Below, piece after piece: positions 5,435-13,379 of a stretch of DNA of 14,446 nt; position 1 is the stretch's first letter; every line of letters begins with the position of its first letter. The stretch spans positions 1 through 14,446 of the forward strand of contig RFJE01000346.1 in assembly GCA_003695005.1 (NCBI GenBank), in the 5' to 3' direction. A program made the position numbers and the translations under genes. The notes under the pieces are model-generated. The model saw only the letters and a list, made by a program, of their open reading frames with translations. It was not told where the DNA came from and searched no databases. The stretch comes from Candidatus Hydrogenedentota bacterium (GTDB lineage: Bacteria > Spirochaetota > Leptospiria > Turneriellales > J094).

Positions 5435-6739
5435 ATGGATTCAAAAAAAATCATTGTATTAGGGGCAGCTGGAGCTGTTGGTAGTGTGGCGGCTAGGACG
5501 CTGTGTAAATGTGCGGATATGGCGAATATCGAAAAAGTTGTCTTAGCAGATATTGACCTAGAAAAAGTAAATGCATTAGCAAAAGAATTTGGCAAGATAG
5601 CAACCCCTATTCAGGTGGATGTGCTCAATAAGCAGGCGCTTTCTTTGCTTGTAGAAGATGCTGATGTTGTGCTGAATTGTGTCGGGCCATTTTACAAGTT
5701 TGTCGAGCCCATTTTAAGTACCGTTATGCAAGCCGGTACGGATTATGTCGATGTATGTGATGATGTAGATGTTACTTTACGCATTTTAAACCAGGATAAC
5801 GTGGCGCGCTCACAAAATATGAGTGCTGTAATTGGAATGGGAAATTCACCAGGAATTCCGAATTTACTAGCTCGGTTTGCAGCCGATTTTTTATTTGATA
5901 GGCTTGATGCTGTGGATATTTATCATGTTCATGGTGGAGAGGAATTTGAGGGTCCAGGAGTCATTGCTCATAGGTTTCACTGCATGAGCATGGAGATTCC
6001 GCAGTACATCAATGGGGAAATGCAATTTGTACGATTTTTTGAAGAAAGTGGAAAAGCATTACGAACAAAGACGAATTTCCCACATGTAGGAGAAAATATT
6101 ACTGTATATCCCTATCCGCATCCAGAACAAGTTACGTTACCGAAGTATTTATCCTTAAAGCAAGTAACGAATCGTGGAACAGTTTTACCGGAAGAGTATT
6201 ATGATCTTACTACAAAAATAGTGGAAGCTGGTTTACACTCCAAAGACCCTGTGGAAGTCAATGGACAAAAAGTGATTCCCTATGATTTTAGCATTGCTTA
6301 TTTAATCCAAAAAAGGGATGAAATGCTAAAAAAGATGAATTTTGGCAGTCGGAAAGGTTGCTTAAAAGTCGTGGTTTCCGGTCAAAAGAGAAAAAAGCAA
6401 AAGCAGTATGAGTTTATAATTGCTTCATCGCAAATGGCTTTAGGAGAAGGGACTGGAATCCCAGCTGCCATGGCAACATTACTCATGGCACAAGGTAAAA
6501 TTCATCGCAAAGGAGTTTTTCCACCCGAAGCAGGAATTAACCCATTAGATTTTTTTAAGCTTATAAAACCCGTCTTAAAAAGTAGTAACCAAGATAAATC
6601 TTTTGGTGGTCTAGAAGTGTATGAAATAAAAAAAGGGAAACGAAAGCCTGTTTCTATTGAAAAAATTGTAGGAAAAGCAATGATAGCAAAAACTTTAAAA
6701 AATATTTTCCGTAAAACAGAAGAAATCCAACTTGTATGA
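5435..6739 (+). CDS. Saccharopine dehydrogenase-like NAD(P)-dependent oxidoreductase
   Basis: The 434-residue product opens with a Rossmann dinucleotide-binding motif, GAAGAVG (residues 10-16), and an acidic residue at the end of the second strand (VVLADIDLEK). It continues with NCVGPF (81-86), DYVDVCDD (103-110) and GNSPGIPN (136-143). This order and spacing match the saccharopine dehydrogenase / carboxynorspermidine dehydrogenase superfamily: an N-terminal NADP-binding domain and a C-terminal substrate domain, about 400 residues in all. The true substrate cannot be read from the sequence. Many members of this superfamily are not lysine enzymes, and no lysine or polyamine gene lies nearby. 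The start has a strong Shine-Dalgarno. The stop overlaps the start of a sugar kinase by 4 bp, so the two proteins probably act in one pathway, perhaps on a polyol, inositol-like or amino-sugar compound (inference). Confidence 0.8.
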   Translation: MDSKKIIVLGAAGAVGSVAARTLCKCADMANIEKVVLADIDLEKVNALAKEFGKIATPIQVDVLNKQALSLLVEDADVVLNCVGPFYKFVEPILSTVMQAGTDYVDVCDDVDVTLRILNQDNVARSQNMSAVIGMGNSPGIPNLLARFAADFLFDRLDAVDIYHVHGGEEFEGPGVIAHRFHCMSMEIPQYINGEMQFVRFFEESGKALRTKTNFPHVGENITVYPYPHPEQVTLPKYLSLKQVTNRGTVLPEEYYDLTTKIVEAGLHSKDPVEVNGQKVIPYDFSIAYLIQKRDEMLKKMNFGSRKGCLKVVVSGQKRKKQKQYEFIIASSQMALGEGTGIPAAMATLLMAQGKIHRKGVFPPEAGINPLDFFKLIKPVLKSSNQDKSFGGLEVYEIKKGKRKPVSIEKIVGKAMIAKTLKNIFRKTEEIQLV

Positions 6740-8280
6740 GGAAAAACTCTGCTGTTGTCCTCGCCATTGACCATGGCACATCAGGAATGAAAACAGCTCT
6801 GGTCAATTTGCATGGCGAGGTTATTCAGACAGCAAGTTATCCTACGAAATTGATTTTTACTTCTGATGGTGGAGTGGAACAATCTGGAACAAACTGGATA
6901 CAGGCGGTTGAAAAGAGTATTGCTCTCTTATACCACAATAAGCAAGAGTATCGAAAAAAAACAATTGCATTATGTATCTCTTCCACATTTTCTACAACTG
7001 TAGCTGTCGATAAACAAGGTAATGCTCTTTCGATATTAACTTGGCTAGATGCAAGAGCAGCAAAAGGAATTCGCAAGAAATTTGGTGGTAAATTTTTAGG
7101 ATATTCTTTTTTTAAAATTTTGCCATTTTTATACTACACAGGTGGTGGACCTACTTTATCCGGAAAAGATGATTTAGCTCATATATTATTTTGGAAAGAT
7201 GAAAAACCGGAAATTTACGAAAAAGCGCAATTTTTTTTACCTAGCAAAGATTACTTAAATTTTGTTCTAACCGGAAATGTTTTTGCAACGTATGATTCCA
7301 TGGCTCTTTTTTGGCTAACGAATAATCGAAATCCTAATTCTATTCAATATCAAAATCGCTTGTTGAAACTTTCCAGTATCGAAAAAGAAAAATTGCCCCC
7401 TCTTGTATCTTCTACATATTGTATTGGTAAGCTTTTACCAAAATGGCAAAAAAAATGGAATTTGCCGCCACTTCCTATTTTTGCCGGCTCGGCAGATTTG
7501 CCTGCTGCTTGTATAGGGTCCGGTTGCACAGAAAACTTTCAACCTCACTTATATGTAGGAACATCATCCTGGATACTCGCGCATACTCCTTGGCGGAAAA
7601 CCGATCCCGCTCATGCGATAGCCTGTTTACCGGCAGCCATCGAAGGAAAATATTATGCGGCGAATGAACAAGATATGGCTGGCGGAGCTTTAGAAAAAGT
7701 ATGTAGTTGGCTTTTTTCGGAAACAGAACGAAAGCAAAAAAACTTTTTTCAGAAATTAGAAAAAGAAGCTTCTAACGTTGCCCCGAGTAAAAACAATCTT
7801 TTATTTATTCCTTGGCTAAATGGAGAAAAAACCCCATTGGATAATGAAAATGTTCGAGGTAGTTTTTTAGGCTTACACGTTCAACATTCAAAAGCGCACT
7901 TAATTCGTGCTGTTTATGAAGGAATTGCTTTAAATAGTAAGTGGTTGTTATTTTATTTAGAAAAATTTTTAAAGCGTAATTTTTCTACACTTCCTTTTAT
8001 TGGCGGAGGGGCAACCTCTTCTTTGTGGTGTCAAATTTATGCGGATGTTTTGCAAAAAGAAATTCGACCTTTACAAAATCCGCAAGCTGCGAATGCAAGA
8101 GGAGCCGCTATTTTAGCATTGGTAGGTCTCGGAGAAGGAGACTTTTCGTACTTTTCTGCAAAAACAAAATTTACGAAATCGTATCAGCCGAATAAAGAAC
8201 TTGCAGATCTTTATGAAAAAAAGTTATTTGTTCTTAAAAAATATGCTAAAAACAAAAGCTTAAACCAACTATTTTTTTGA
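6736..8280 (+). CDS. FGGY-family carbohydrate kinase (XylB-like)
   Basis: The 514-residue product has the usual FGGY kinase length and landmarks: the phosphate-binding DHGTSGMK (12-19), WLDAR (103-107), PSKDYL with LTG (169-180), and the presumed catalytic aspartate D254 in GSADLPAA. It continues with the ATP-site YVGTSSWI (273-280) and a C-terminal GGGATSSLW followed by NARGAAILAL. The family phosphorylates sugars and polyols such as xylulose, ribulose, glycerol and gluconate. The sequence is closest in feel to the xylulokinase branch, but the substrate cannot be fixed. Its start overlaps the stop of the dehydrogenase by 4 bp, with only a weak ribosome binding site of its own, implying coupled translation. 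Its 3' end overlaps the convergent minus-strand gene by 12 bp, and no terminator hairpin is visible. Confidence 0.85.
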   Translation: MRKNSAVVLAIDHGTSGMKTALVNLHGEVIQTASYPTKLIFTSDGGVEQSGTNWIQAVEKSIALLYHNKQEYRKKTIALCISSTFSTTVAVDKQGNALSILTWLDARAAKGIRKKFGGKFLGYSFFKILPFLYYTGGGPTLSGKDDLAHILFWKDEKPEIYEKAQFFLPSKDYLNFVLTGNVFATYDSMALFWLTNNRNPNSIQYQNRLLKLSSIEKEKLPPLVSSTYCIGKLLPKWQKKWNLPPLPIFAGSADLPAACIGSGCTENFQPHLYVGTSSWILAHTPWRKTDPAHAIACLPAAIEGKYYAANEQDMAGGALEKVCSWLFSETERKQKNFFQKLEKEASNVAPSKNNLLFIPWLNGEKTPLDNENVRGSFLGLHVQHSKAHLIRAVYEGIALNSKWLLFYLEKFLKRNFSTLPFIGGGATSSLWCQIYADVLQKEIRPLQNPQAANARGAAILALVGLGEGDFSYFSAKTKFTKSYQPNKELADLYEKKLFVLKKYAKNKSLNQLFF

Positions 8281-8508
8281 ATGCTGTTTATACTCAATTA
8301 GGATAGCTTCTTTAATTTTTTCATACTCCTCGCGAGTTAAGCGTCCGATTGCTAATTCTAATTCTAAATCTTGCAGAGATCGTTTTGCACTTTCGCTTTC
8401 TTCTTCGTATTCAGACTCCTCGCTCGGCAAGGTTTGGCTTTCATAAAGAGGCTTTAAATAAATAATGCTTACAATAACAAGAAGAATCAAAATAATAATC
8501 CACTCCAT
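8269..8508 (-). CDS. Small single-pass membrane protein with SHOCT/CcmI-like C-terminal motif
   Basis: The 79-residue product has one N-terminal hydrophobic helix (residues 3-20, very rich in Ile, Leu and Val), an acidic linker (SEESEYEEESES), and a helical segment, SLQDLELELAIGRLTREEYE, followed by KIKEAIL. That last segment resembles the short helical-hairpin pattern seen in SHOCT domains and in small CcmI-like proteins, where a line such as LDLELEyaiGkLseeeY recurs; the family call is tentative. The start is supported by AGGA 7 bases upstream of ATG 8508. It lies 3 bases after the stop of the probable lipoprotein, so it is the last gene of the ilvBN transcription unit. Function unknown; it is probably anchored in the inner membrane with a soluble tail. 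Confidence 0.7.
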   Translation of the reverse strand: MEWIIILILLVIVSIIYLKPLYESQTLPSEESEYEEESESAKRSLQDLELELAIGRLTREEYEKIKEAILIEYKQHSKK

Positions 8509-8511
8509 GTT

Positions 8512-9609
8512 TTAATCCTGCGGGTCAATTTCTCTGCCCTTATCAAAAATAGACAGCGAATCTTTTAAAACCTTTTTACTGTCAGCGATCATCAACGTAC
8601 CTAATCCCGATAAAATCCATAGCTTATTATGAGCATAGCCTACAATTTGCTTTGTCCAAAAAGGCTCTACATTATCTTGCCCCTTACGAACACTGCTAAT
8701 AACAGATCCTTCAATGTAGTAGTATAAATTTTCATCCACATAAAAAACATCACGCCACTGCTTTACAGGTAGGCTAGCGACCACACTTAAATCTTGATTA
8801 AAATACCGAACTTTGTGATCTCCCGCTCCCCCTAAAATAAGTCCGAAAATAGAAGCATCTTTTGCCCGATAAAAATAAGGAGATGCGACAGCTCCCGCTA
8901 ATTCCTTTGTAAGATGAAATTCATTTTTCGTAACGACATAAAATTTATAAAGACCTGCATACCCAAAGTTCATAAAAAGTTTGTCTTGAACCCAGTCGTA
9001 ATAAGCATACGCTGGAAAACCTGGTAAAGGCGGGTCTGGAAATTTTTCACTAATTTTTGTAAAGTTTAAGTTCGGTAATTTCGCACGCACTAAAAACTTA
9101 TCTTGTTTGTTCCATATTACCCCATCATTAGAAATGGCAATTTTTCCACCGCATTCGCTACGGAATGATTGTACAAGATCTAAATGTTGAAAAATTTGCC
9201 AAACACACTTTTCTCCAAAGCGTAACAATGCACCTTGGTAATTTCCGTTCGGGGAAATAGCAAGTTCCTCCACTGCACCTTTGATCGTATGAGATCCTTG
9301 TTCTTCTCCATTGAACGCATAAAGGAAAATTACACTTTCTCTTTCTTTAGCATCATACTTACCTAATAGAATTTTATTTTGATTGGCGCTTATTACACTT
9401 AAAGAAAAGCGAGCATCCCTCCCTAAAGGAAAAAGATCGTCCGATAAAGAAGCTTCATAAGCTTCTTGGAATAACCGAAATGCCTTTTTAGAATTTTCTT
9501 TTTTTAAAGCTTCTGCTGCTTGCTCTAAATACGATTCTGCCGAAGGTCGACAAGAAATCCAAATAAATGCTAAAAGCAAGAAGAGAATGATCTTTTGAAG
9601 TATTTTCAT
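8512..9609 (-). CDS. Probable lipoprotein with TPR-like N-terminus and beta-propeller-like body
   Basis: The 365-residue product (from ATG 9609) has a lysine-containing n-region, a hydrophobic core, and a cysteine at residue 20 in FIWISC. This is an atypical but plausible lipobox, so the protein is probably lipid-anchored. Residues 24-54 (AESYLEQAAEALKKENSKKAF plus what follows) look like one TPR-type helical pair. The rest has repeated strand-like segments with SPNG and SNDG turns and Trp-rich edges, resembling a seven-bladed-propeller fold. No enzymatic motif is seen. An alternative in-frame ATG at 9627 would extend it by six residues inside ilvN; I preferred 9609 because it makes an exact 4-bp ATGA overlap with the ilvN stop. 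Neither start has a well-placed Shine-Dalgarno. It lies within the ilvBN operon, yet nothing in it suggests a role in amino acid synthesis. Confidence 0.7.
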   Translation of the reverse strand: MKILQKIILFLLLAFIWISCRPSAESYLEQAAEALKKENSKKAFRLFQEAYEASLSDDLFPLGRDARFSLSVISANQNKILLGKYDAKERESVIFLYAFNGEEQGSHTIKGAVEELAISPNGNYQGALLRFGEKCVWQIFQHLDLVQSFRSECGGKIAISNDGVIWNKQDKFLVRAKLPNLNFTKISEKFPDPPLPGFPAYAYYDWVQDKLFMNFGYAGLYKFYVVTKNEFHLTKELAGAVASPYFYRAKDASIFGLILGGAGDHKVRYFNQDLSVVASLPVKQWRDVFYVDENLYYYIEGSVISSVRKGQDNVEPFWTKQIVGYAHNKLWILSGLGTLMIADSKKVLKDSLSIFDKGREIDPQD

Positions 9610-10106
9610 CCTTGGCTTTGTTCCCATTCAATCGAAGGAAAAGGTAGTGCAATGCTACCTGTTCTAGCAATGTTTTTAATCCCATACTCCGCTAATGCAT
9701 GTAAAAAAGTAGAAACTCTTCGCGGAATTCCAATCATCTCAATTAAAATAGCATCGGGTGCCATGTCCACAATTTGAGCTCGAAATACATCCACTAAATT
9801 TAAAATCTCATGTCGTTTATCCCGAGGGCAGTTTACAGTTACTAAAATGAGTTCGCGTTTAAGAGACTCCTCGCCTGTAAGATTTTTTACATCAATTACG
9901 TCGGTTAATTTATATAATTGCTTAATGACTTGCCCCATTTTTTTCGGGTCTTCATTCACTACAAGAGTAATCACCGATTTCGTAGGGTCTTGGGTTTCCC
10001 CTACCGAGAGGGAATCAATGTTATATCCCCTTCGGGTAAAAAGGCCGGCTACATGCGATAAGACTCCGAAACTATTGTTTACAGTTACTGATAAAATGTG
10101 CTTCAC
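9606..10106 (-). CDS. ilvN: Acetolactate synthase small (regulatory) subunit
   Basis: The 166-residue product matches the IlvN/IlvH family in length and sequence. An N-terminal ACT domain spans about residues 3-75, with the typical [20 protein letters not shown] and IDSLSVGET, then [14 protein letters not shown] and a C-terminal IARTGSIAL. The protein binds the IlvB subunit and normally confers feedback inhibition by valine; whether this one is valine-sensitive cannot be told by eye. The start codon is GTG, overlapping the ilvB stop as GTGA. It is firmly supported by GGAGGGG (10111-10117) placed four bases upstream, inside the last codons of ilvB. The stop overlaps the next gene by 4 bp. Confidence 0.95.
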   Translation of the reverse strand: MKHILSVTVNNSFGVLSHVAGLFTRRGYNIDSLSVGETQDPTKSVITLVVNEDPKKMGQVIKQLYKLTDVIDVKNLTGEESLKRELILVTVNCPRDKRHEILNLVDVFRAQIVDMAPDAILIEMIGIPRRVSTFLHALAEYGIKNIARTGSIALPFPSIEWEQSQG

Positions 10107-11830
10107 AAAACCCCTCCAAGGTTTGGAATTTGCTGAACAGGCTCTCCTTCTTCGCTTCCATGATCAAACTCTTGCATATCCTCGTAAGATTTACCTGCAG
10201 CTACCATTGGATAAACTTTTTCTTCTGATGGAATCTGGATTTCTAATAGGGCACTTCCTTTTTCTTTGAGTAAAAAGTCAATAGCAGCATCAATTTCTTT
10301 TGGCGAAGTAATTTTTTTCGCAGGAATTTCATACCCCTCTGCAATTTTTACAAAATCGGGATTGTACTCCATTACAGATTCCGAAAAGCGGTTCTCGTAA
10401 AAAAGCTCTTGCCACTGACGAACCATGCCTAAAAAGCCATTATTAAAAAGAACAATTTTTACAGGGATGTCGTACATAGTAGCTGTAGCCATTTCTTGGA
10501 TGCACATTTGAAAAGAACCATCTCCTGTAATTAAAATCACTTCTTCTTCTGGCTTTGCTACTTTCGCACCGAGAGCTGCAGGATAGCCATATCCCATAGT
10601 GCCAAGTCCACCCGAAGTAAGCCAATAGTTTGGTTTATCAAACATATAGTACTGTGCTGCCCACATTTGGTGCTGGCCAACATCCGTGGAAATAATGGCA
10701 CTCCCCTTTGTCTTTTCCCATAACCTAAAAATAAAATCTTGCGGTTTTATGCTGGAATCTGACTTATTATAACGAAGCGGATTTTCTGCTTTAAGCTTTT
10801 GTGTTCTTTCTACCCATGGTCTTTGTGATACTTTCTCTACAAAGGGAATTAGTTTTTCGAGCACGTCTTTTAAGTGCCCGCGTACCGCAATATCGACATT
10901 CACTCGCTTGTTAATTTCTGCTGCATCAATATCAATGTGAGCGCGAATGGCTTTTGGTGCAAATTTATCTGGAATACCAGCCACCCTATCGTCAAAGCGT
11001 GCGCCAAGAGATAAAATAAAATCACATTCTTGTACAGCTTTATTGGCATACGCAGTTCCATGCATACCAAGCATCCCTAAAGAAAGCGGGTGCGTACCCG
11101 GGAAAGCTCCAATTCCCATTAATGTAGTAACCACAGGGATTTGTGCTTTTTCTGCAAGACGAATGACTTCTTCATAGGCTCGAGATGAAACAGCGCCCCC
11201 CCCAACATATAATAAAGGCCGAGAAGAACGATTTAATGCATCAATCAGTCTGTCAAAATCGCCACTGATTTCTGGCTTTTCATAATGCCGAGGTGCTACA
11301 TGAAGTTTATCTGCTTTTAAAACCTTACTAGGCGTTACTTGTACATCTTTTGGAAAGTCAATTAACGCAGGTCCTGGGCGATTGGCAAGTGCAATGGTAA
11401 TGGCTTCTTCTGTAACGCGGGCAGTATCATCGGCATTTTTTAAGAGGGCATTGTATTTCGTGATAGGGATGCTCATTCCAAAAGTATCAACTTCTTGAAA
11501 AGCATCGGTTCCAATGGCATCAACCGGTACCTGACCCGTGATCGCTAAAATCGGAATACTGTCCATTTTCGCATCGGCAATACCCGTCATTAAATTGGTA
11601 GCTCCCGGGCCCGAAGTCGCAATGCACACCCCTAGCTTGCCACTAACCCTAGCATAGCCTTCCGCCATGTGTGCGGCACCTTGCTCATGACGCGTCATAA
11701 TATGCTTTAAGTCCGATTGATACATATAATCATAAAAGGGTAAAATTGCGCCGCCCGGGTAGCCAAAACAAATTTCTACCCCGCTGTCTAAAAGACGGTC
11801 AATCATGATTTGTGCCGCAGGTTTTTCCAT
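10103..11830 (-). CDS. ilvB: Acetolactate synthase large (catalytic) subunit
   Basis: The 575-residue product is a standard biosynthetic acetohydroxyacid synthase. It condenses two pyruvates, or pyruvate with 2-oxobutyrate, at the first common step of valine, leucine and isoleucine synthesis. Visible landmarks are [10 protein letters not shown] near the N-terminus, the catalytic glutamate E49 in [16 protein letters not shown] (71-80), the FAD-domain LGARFDDRV (275-283), and the thiamine diphosphate motif from GDGSF (436) to NN (463-464). The open frame extends upstream to 11947, but those codons show no family similarity, so I chose ATG 11830, where similarity begins ([11 protein letters not shown]). 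No good Shine-Dalgarno precedes it, which is unusual for a biosynthetic gene and fits either a very short leader or a different start. It is followed by ilvN with a 4-bp overlap. Confidence 0.95.
   Translation of the reverse strand: MEKPAAQIMIDRLLDSGVEICFGYPGGAILPFYDYMYQSDLKHIMTRHEQGAAHMAEGYARVSGKLGVCIATSGPGATNLMTGIADAKMDSIPILAITGQVPVDAIGTDAFQEVDTFGMSIPITKYNALLKNADDTARVTEEAITIALANRPGPALIDFPKDVQVTPSKVLKADKLHVAPRHYEKPEISGDFDRLIDALNRSSRPLLYVGGGAVSSRAYEEVIRLAEKAQIPVVTTLMGIGAFPGTHPLSLGMLGMHGTAYANKAVQECDFILSLGARFDDRVAGIPDKFAPKAIRAHIDIDAAEINKRVNVDIAVRGHLKDVLEKLIPFVEKVSQRPWVERTQKLKAENPLRYNKSDSSIKPQDFIFRLWEKTKGSAIISTDVGQHQMWAAQYYMFDKPNYWLTSGGLGTMGYGYPAALGAKVAKPEEEVILITGDGSFQMCIQEMATATMYDIPVKIVLFNNGFLGMVRQWQELFYENRFSESVMEYNPDFVKIAEGYEIPAKKITSPKEIDAAIDFLLKEKGSALLEIQIPSEEKVYPMVAAGKSYEDMQEFDHGSEEGEPVQQIPNLGGVL
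10111..10117 (-). promoter_or_regulatory. Strong ribosome binding site of ilvN inside the ilvB tail
   Basis: Read on the minus strand, the sequence is GGAGGGG followed by TTTT and GTG. This near-ideal Shine-Dalgarno fixes the GTG start of ilvN and suggests that the two subunits are made in a balanced, coupled way. Confidence 0.85.
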
Positions 11831-11839
11831 AACTATGGT

Positions 11840-11868
11840 TAACAGCACCTTTTGAAACAACCCGTCAA
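11840..11868 (-). promoter_or_regulatory. Candidate ilvB promoter
   Basis: TTGACG (11868-11863) is a strong -35-like hexamer on the minus strand. The 12 bases TTGACGGGTTGT are identical to those at the candidate promoter at 5385-5396. The -10 region is poor (CTGTTA or TGTTAA at 17-18 bases). If used, transcription would start within a few bases of ATG 11830, giving an almost leaderless ilvB mRNA. Confidence 0.3.
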
Positions 11869-11951
11869 GCGATTCGGAAATTCTTTGGTTAATTGCTGAT
11901 TGCTGCTCGCCAGCAGCGACACGGCGAAACCAGGTATCGCTGCACAAGCTC

Positions 11952-11984
11952 TTGACAGGCTAACTCTTATACAAAGGCTATATT
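11952..11984 (+). promoter_or_regulatory. Candidate promoter and ribosome binding site for hemG
   Basis: A consensus -35, TTGACA, lies at 11952-11957, but the only good -10-like hexamer, TATATT (11979-11984), is 21 bases away and abuts the start codon. AAAGG (11973-11977) sits 7 bases upstream of ATG 11985 and is a reasonable Shine-Dalgarno. These two readings compete: either the TTGACA belongs to a very short-leader promoter or the real promoter lies further upstream. Confidence 0.35.
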
Positions 11985-13379
11985 ATGAAAAAATTTGCTG
12001 TGGTTGGGGCAGGCATTAGTGGACTTTCTCATGCCTATTATTTACGAAAACAAATTCCGGATTCGGAAGTGGATATCTTTGAATTTTCTCATTGGGGTGG
12101 GGTCATTTCCACTCGTCGGCATAAGGAAGTTATTTTTGAAGCGGGTCCCGAAGCTTATCTAATGCGAACCCCCTTATTGTTACAACTTACAAAAGAGTTG
12201 CAATTAGAAAATGAGCTTATTCGTGCTAGCAAGGAATCAGCAACACGATACATAGTAAAAGAAGGAAGATTAGTAAAATTACCAACAGGTCCGCTGGGTT
12301 TTTTATTTAATTCTGTTTTATTCTTTCCGGAAAAAATAAAAGTACTGCTGGCATTTCGCAAGAAGTTTAACTTATGGCAAAACATGTCTGTGTTTGATGC
12401 CGTAAAATCAATGTCTACCATGACAGCGGCCGAGTATTTTGCTTCTGCGTTTTGTCGAGGGGTTTTTGGAAGCGAAGCCGAAGACTTGGAATTTGCAGCG
12501 ATTTTACCGGAATTATACAGTGCCATTCGGAAAGAAGATTCGTTAGCTAAAGCTATGAAAAAAGTAGCTCACGAGAAAAAAGCTTATTGGGAAAAAGAAC
12601 TAGGAGAAAATGCATACCATGGTTTTGAAAAGGGGCTTGTCTCTTTTCGAGGAGGACTCGAAACGTTGACTACAAAATTAAAAGACTTTTTAAAAGAAGA
12701 TCACTTATCTCATATTCGCCAAAGCAAAGTAAGTAGTTTGCATAAAAGTGGTTCGAAATACCTTTTACATTCGAAAGGCCAAAAATATGGATCGTATGAT
12801 GCTGTTTTTTTAGCCATTCCTGCAAAACAAGCAGCAGAAATTTTGCGAAATGAAAACAAAGAAACAGCTACCCTGCTACAAAAAATGCAATATTCCCCTA
12901 TCACAGTTGTAGTTTGTGGTTGGGATAAGAAAAATTTTTCTGCAAAAGGGTTTGGTTTTATTTCACCCCGAAAAGAAAATTTACCGATTTTAGGAACGCA
13001 ATTTGTAAGTAATATTTTTGCAGGGCGCGCGCCGGAAAATCAGTTTGTAACGAAGACCATGATTGCAGGAGACAATACCCTTTTTTCTGATGATGAACTT
13101 GCAGAAAGAGTTTTAAGTGCACATAAGAGGCTTTATAAAATATCCGCAGGGCCACTATGGTATGAGGTCATCCATTACAAACAAGGTTTACCGCGATATT
13201 TTTTAGGGTATACGGAGTGGAAACAAAATGTTCTGGAAAAACTCAATCAGTTTTCGGGACGACAAAATTTATTTTTATGTGGCTGGAATTACGATGGAAT
13301 TGGCTTGCCACATGCTCTAGAAAAAGCATATTTACGGGTAAAAGAGTTTGCAACAACATGGAAAGAGGATTCGAAATGA
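11985..13379 (+). CDS. hemG: Protoporphyrinogen/coproporphyrinogen oxidase, HemG/HemY type (FAD)
   Basis: The 464-residue product matches the oxygen-dependent porphyrinogen oxidase family in length and order of motifs. There is an N-terminal FAD-binding VVGAGISGLSHAYYL (GxGxxG at residues 8-13), then HWGGVISTRR, EAGPEAYLMRTP and RYIVKEGRLVKLPTGP. The C-terminal NLFLCGWNYDGIGLPHAL corresponds to the family's AGNxYxGxGVPDC segment. The enzyme oxidises protoporphyrinogen IX, or coproporphyrinogen III in coproporphyrin-dependent organisms, late in haem synthesis; the sequence alone does not separate the two. No other haem gene is in the window. Its stop overlaps the lipA start by 4 bp. The amine oxidase superfamily is an alternative, but the motif set fits porphyrinogen oxidases best. 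Confidence 0.85.
   Translation: MKKFAVVGAGISGLSHAYYLRKQIPDSEVDIFEFSHWGGVISTRRHKEVIFEAGPEAYLMRTPLLLQLTKELQLENELIRASKESATRYIVKEGRLVKLPTGPLGFLFNSVLFFPEKIKVLLAFRKKFNLWQNMSVFDAVKSMSTMTAAEYFASAFCRGVFGSEAEDLEFAAILPELYSAIRKEDSLAKAMKKVAHEKKAYWEKELGENAYHGFEKGLVSFRGGLETLTTKLKDFLKEDHLSHIRQSKVSSLHKSGSKYLLHSKGQKYGSYDAVFLAIPAKQAAEILRNENKETATLLQKMQYSPITVVVCGWDKKNFSAKGFGFISPRKENLPILGTQFVSNIFAGRAPENQFVTKTMIAGDNTLFSDDELAERVLSAHKRLYKISAGPLWYEVIHYKQGLPRYFLGYTEWKQNVLEKLNQFSGRQNLFLCGWNYDGIGLPHALEKAYLRVKEFATTWKEDSK

Larger units (their letters stand above)
11831..11984. other. Divergent ilvB-hemG intergenic region
   Basis: These 154 bases hold the control sequences for two divergent operons. Besides the candidate promoters there are two short stem-loops that share bases: 11902-11907 with 11912-11917, and 11914-11919 with 11937-11942. 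I see no T-box, known riboswitch or leader peptide rich in branched-chain residues. Confidence 0.5.

Noticed and set aside
9610..9627. Alternative start of the lipoprotein six codons upstream
   Set aside because: It is possible and has no worse ribosome binding site, but it loses the exact ATGA overlap with ilvN. Kept as an alternative in the annotation only.
9847..10269. A 140-codon plus-strand frame opposite ilvN and ilvB
   Set aside because: It is fully antisense to two secure genes with no recognisable domain, so it is a coding shadow.
11831..11947. N-terminal extension of IlvB by 39 residues from a TTG codon
   Set aside because: There is no similarity to acetolactate synthases before MEKPAAQ, and the region contains the candidate promoter.
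13217..13375. Extended lipA start inside hemG
   Set aside because: The extension lies in another frame of hemG and lacks LipA features. ATG 13376 has a good Shine-Dalgarno and the usual length.
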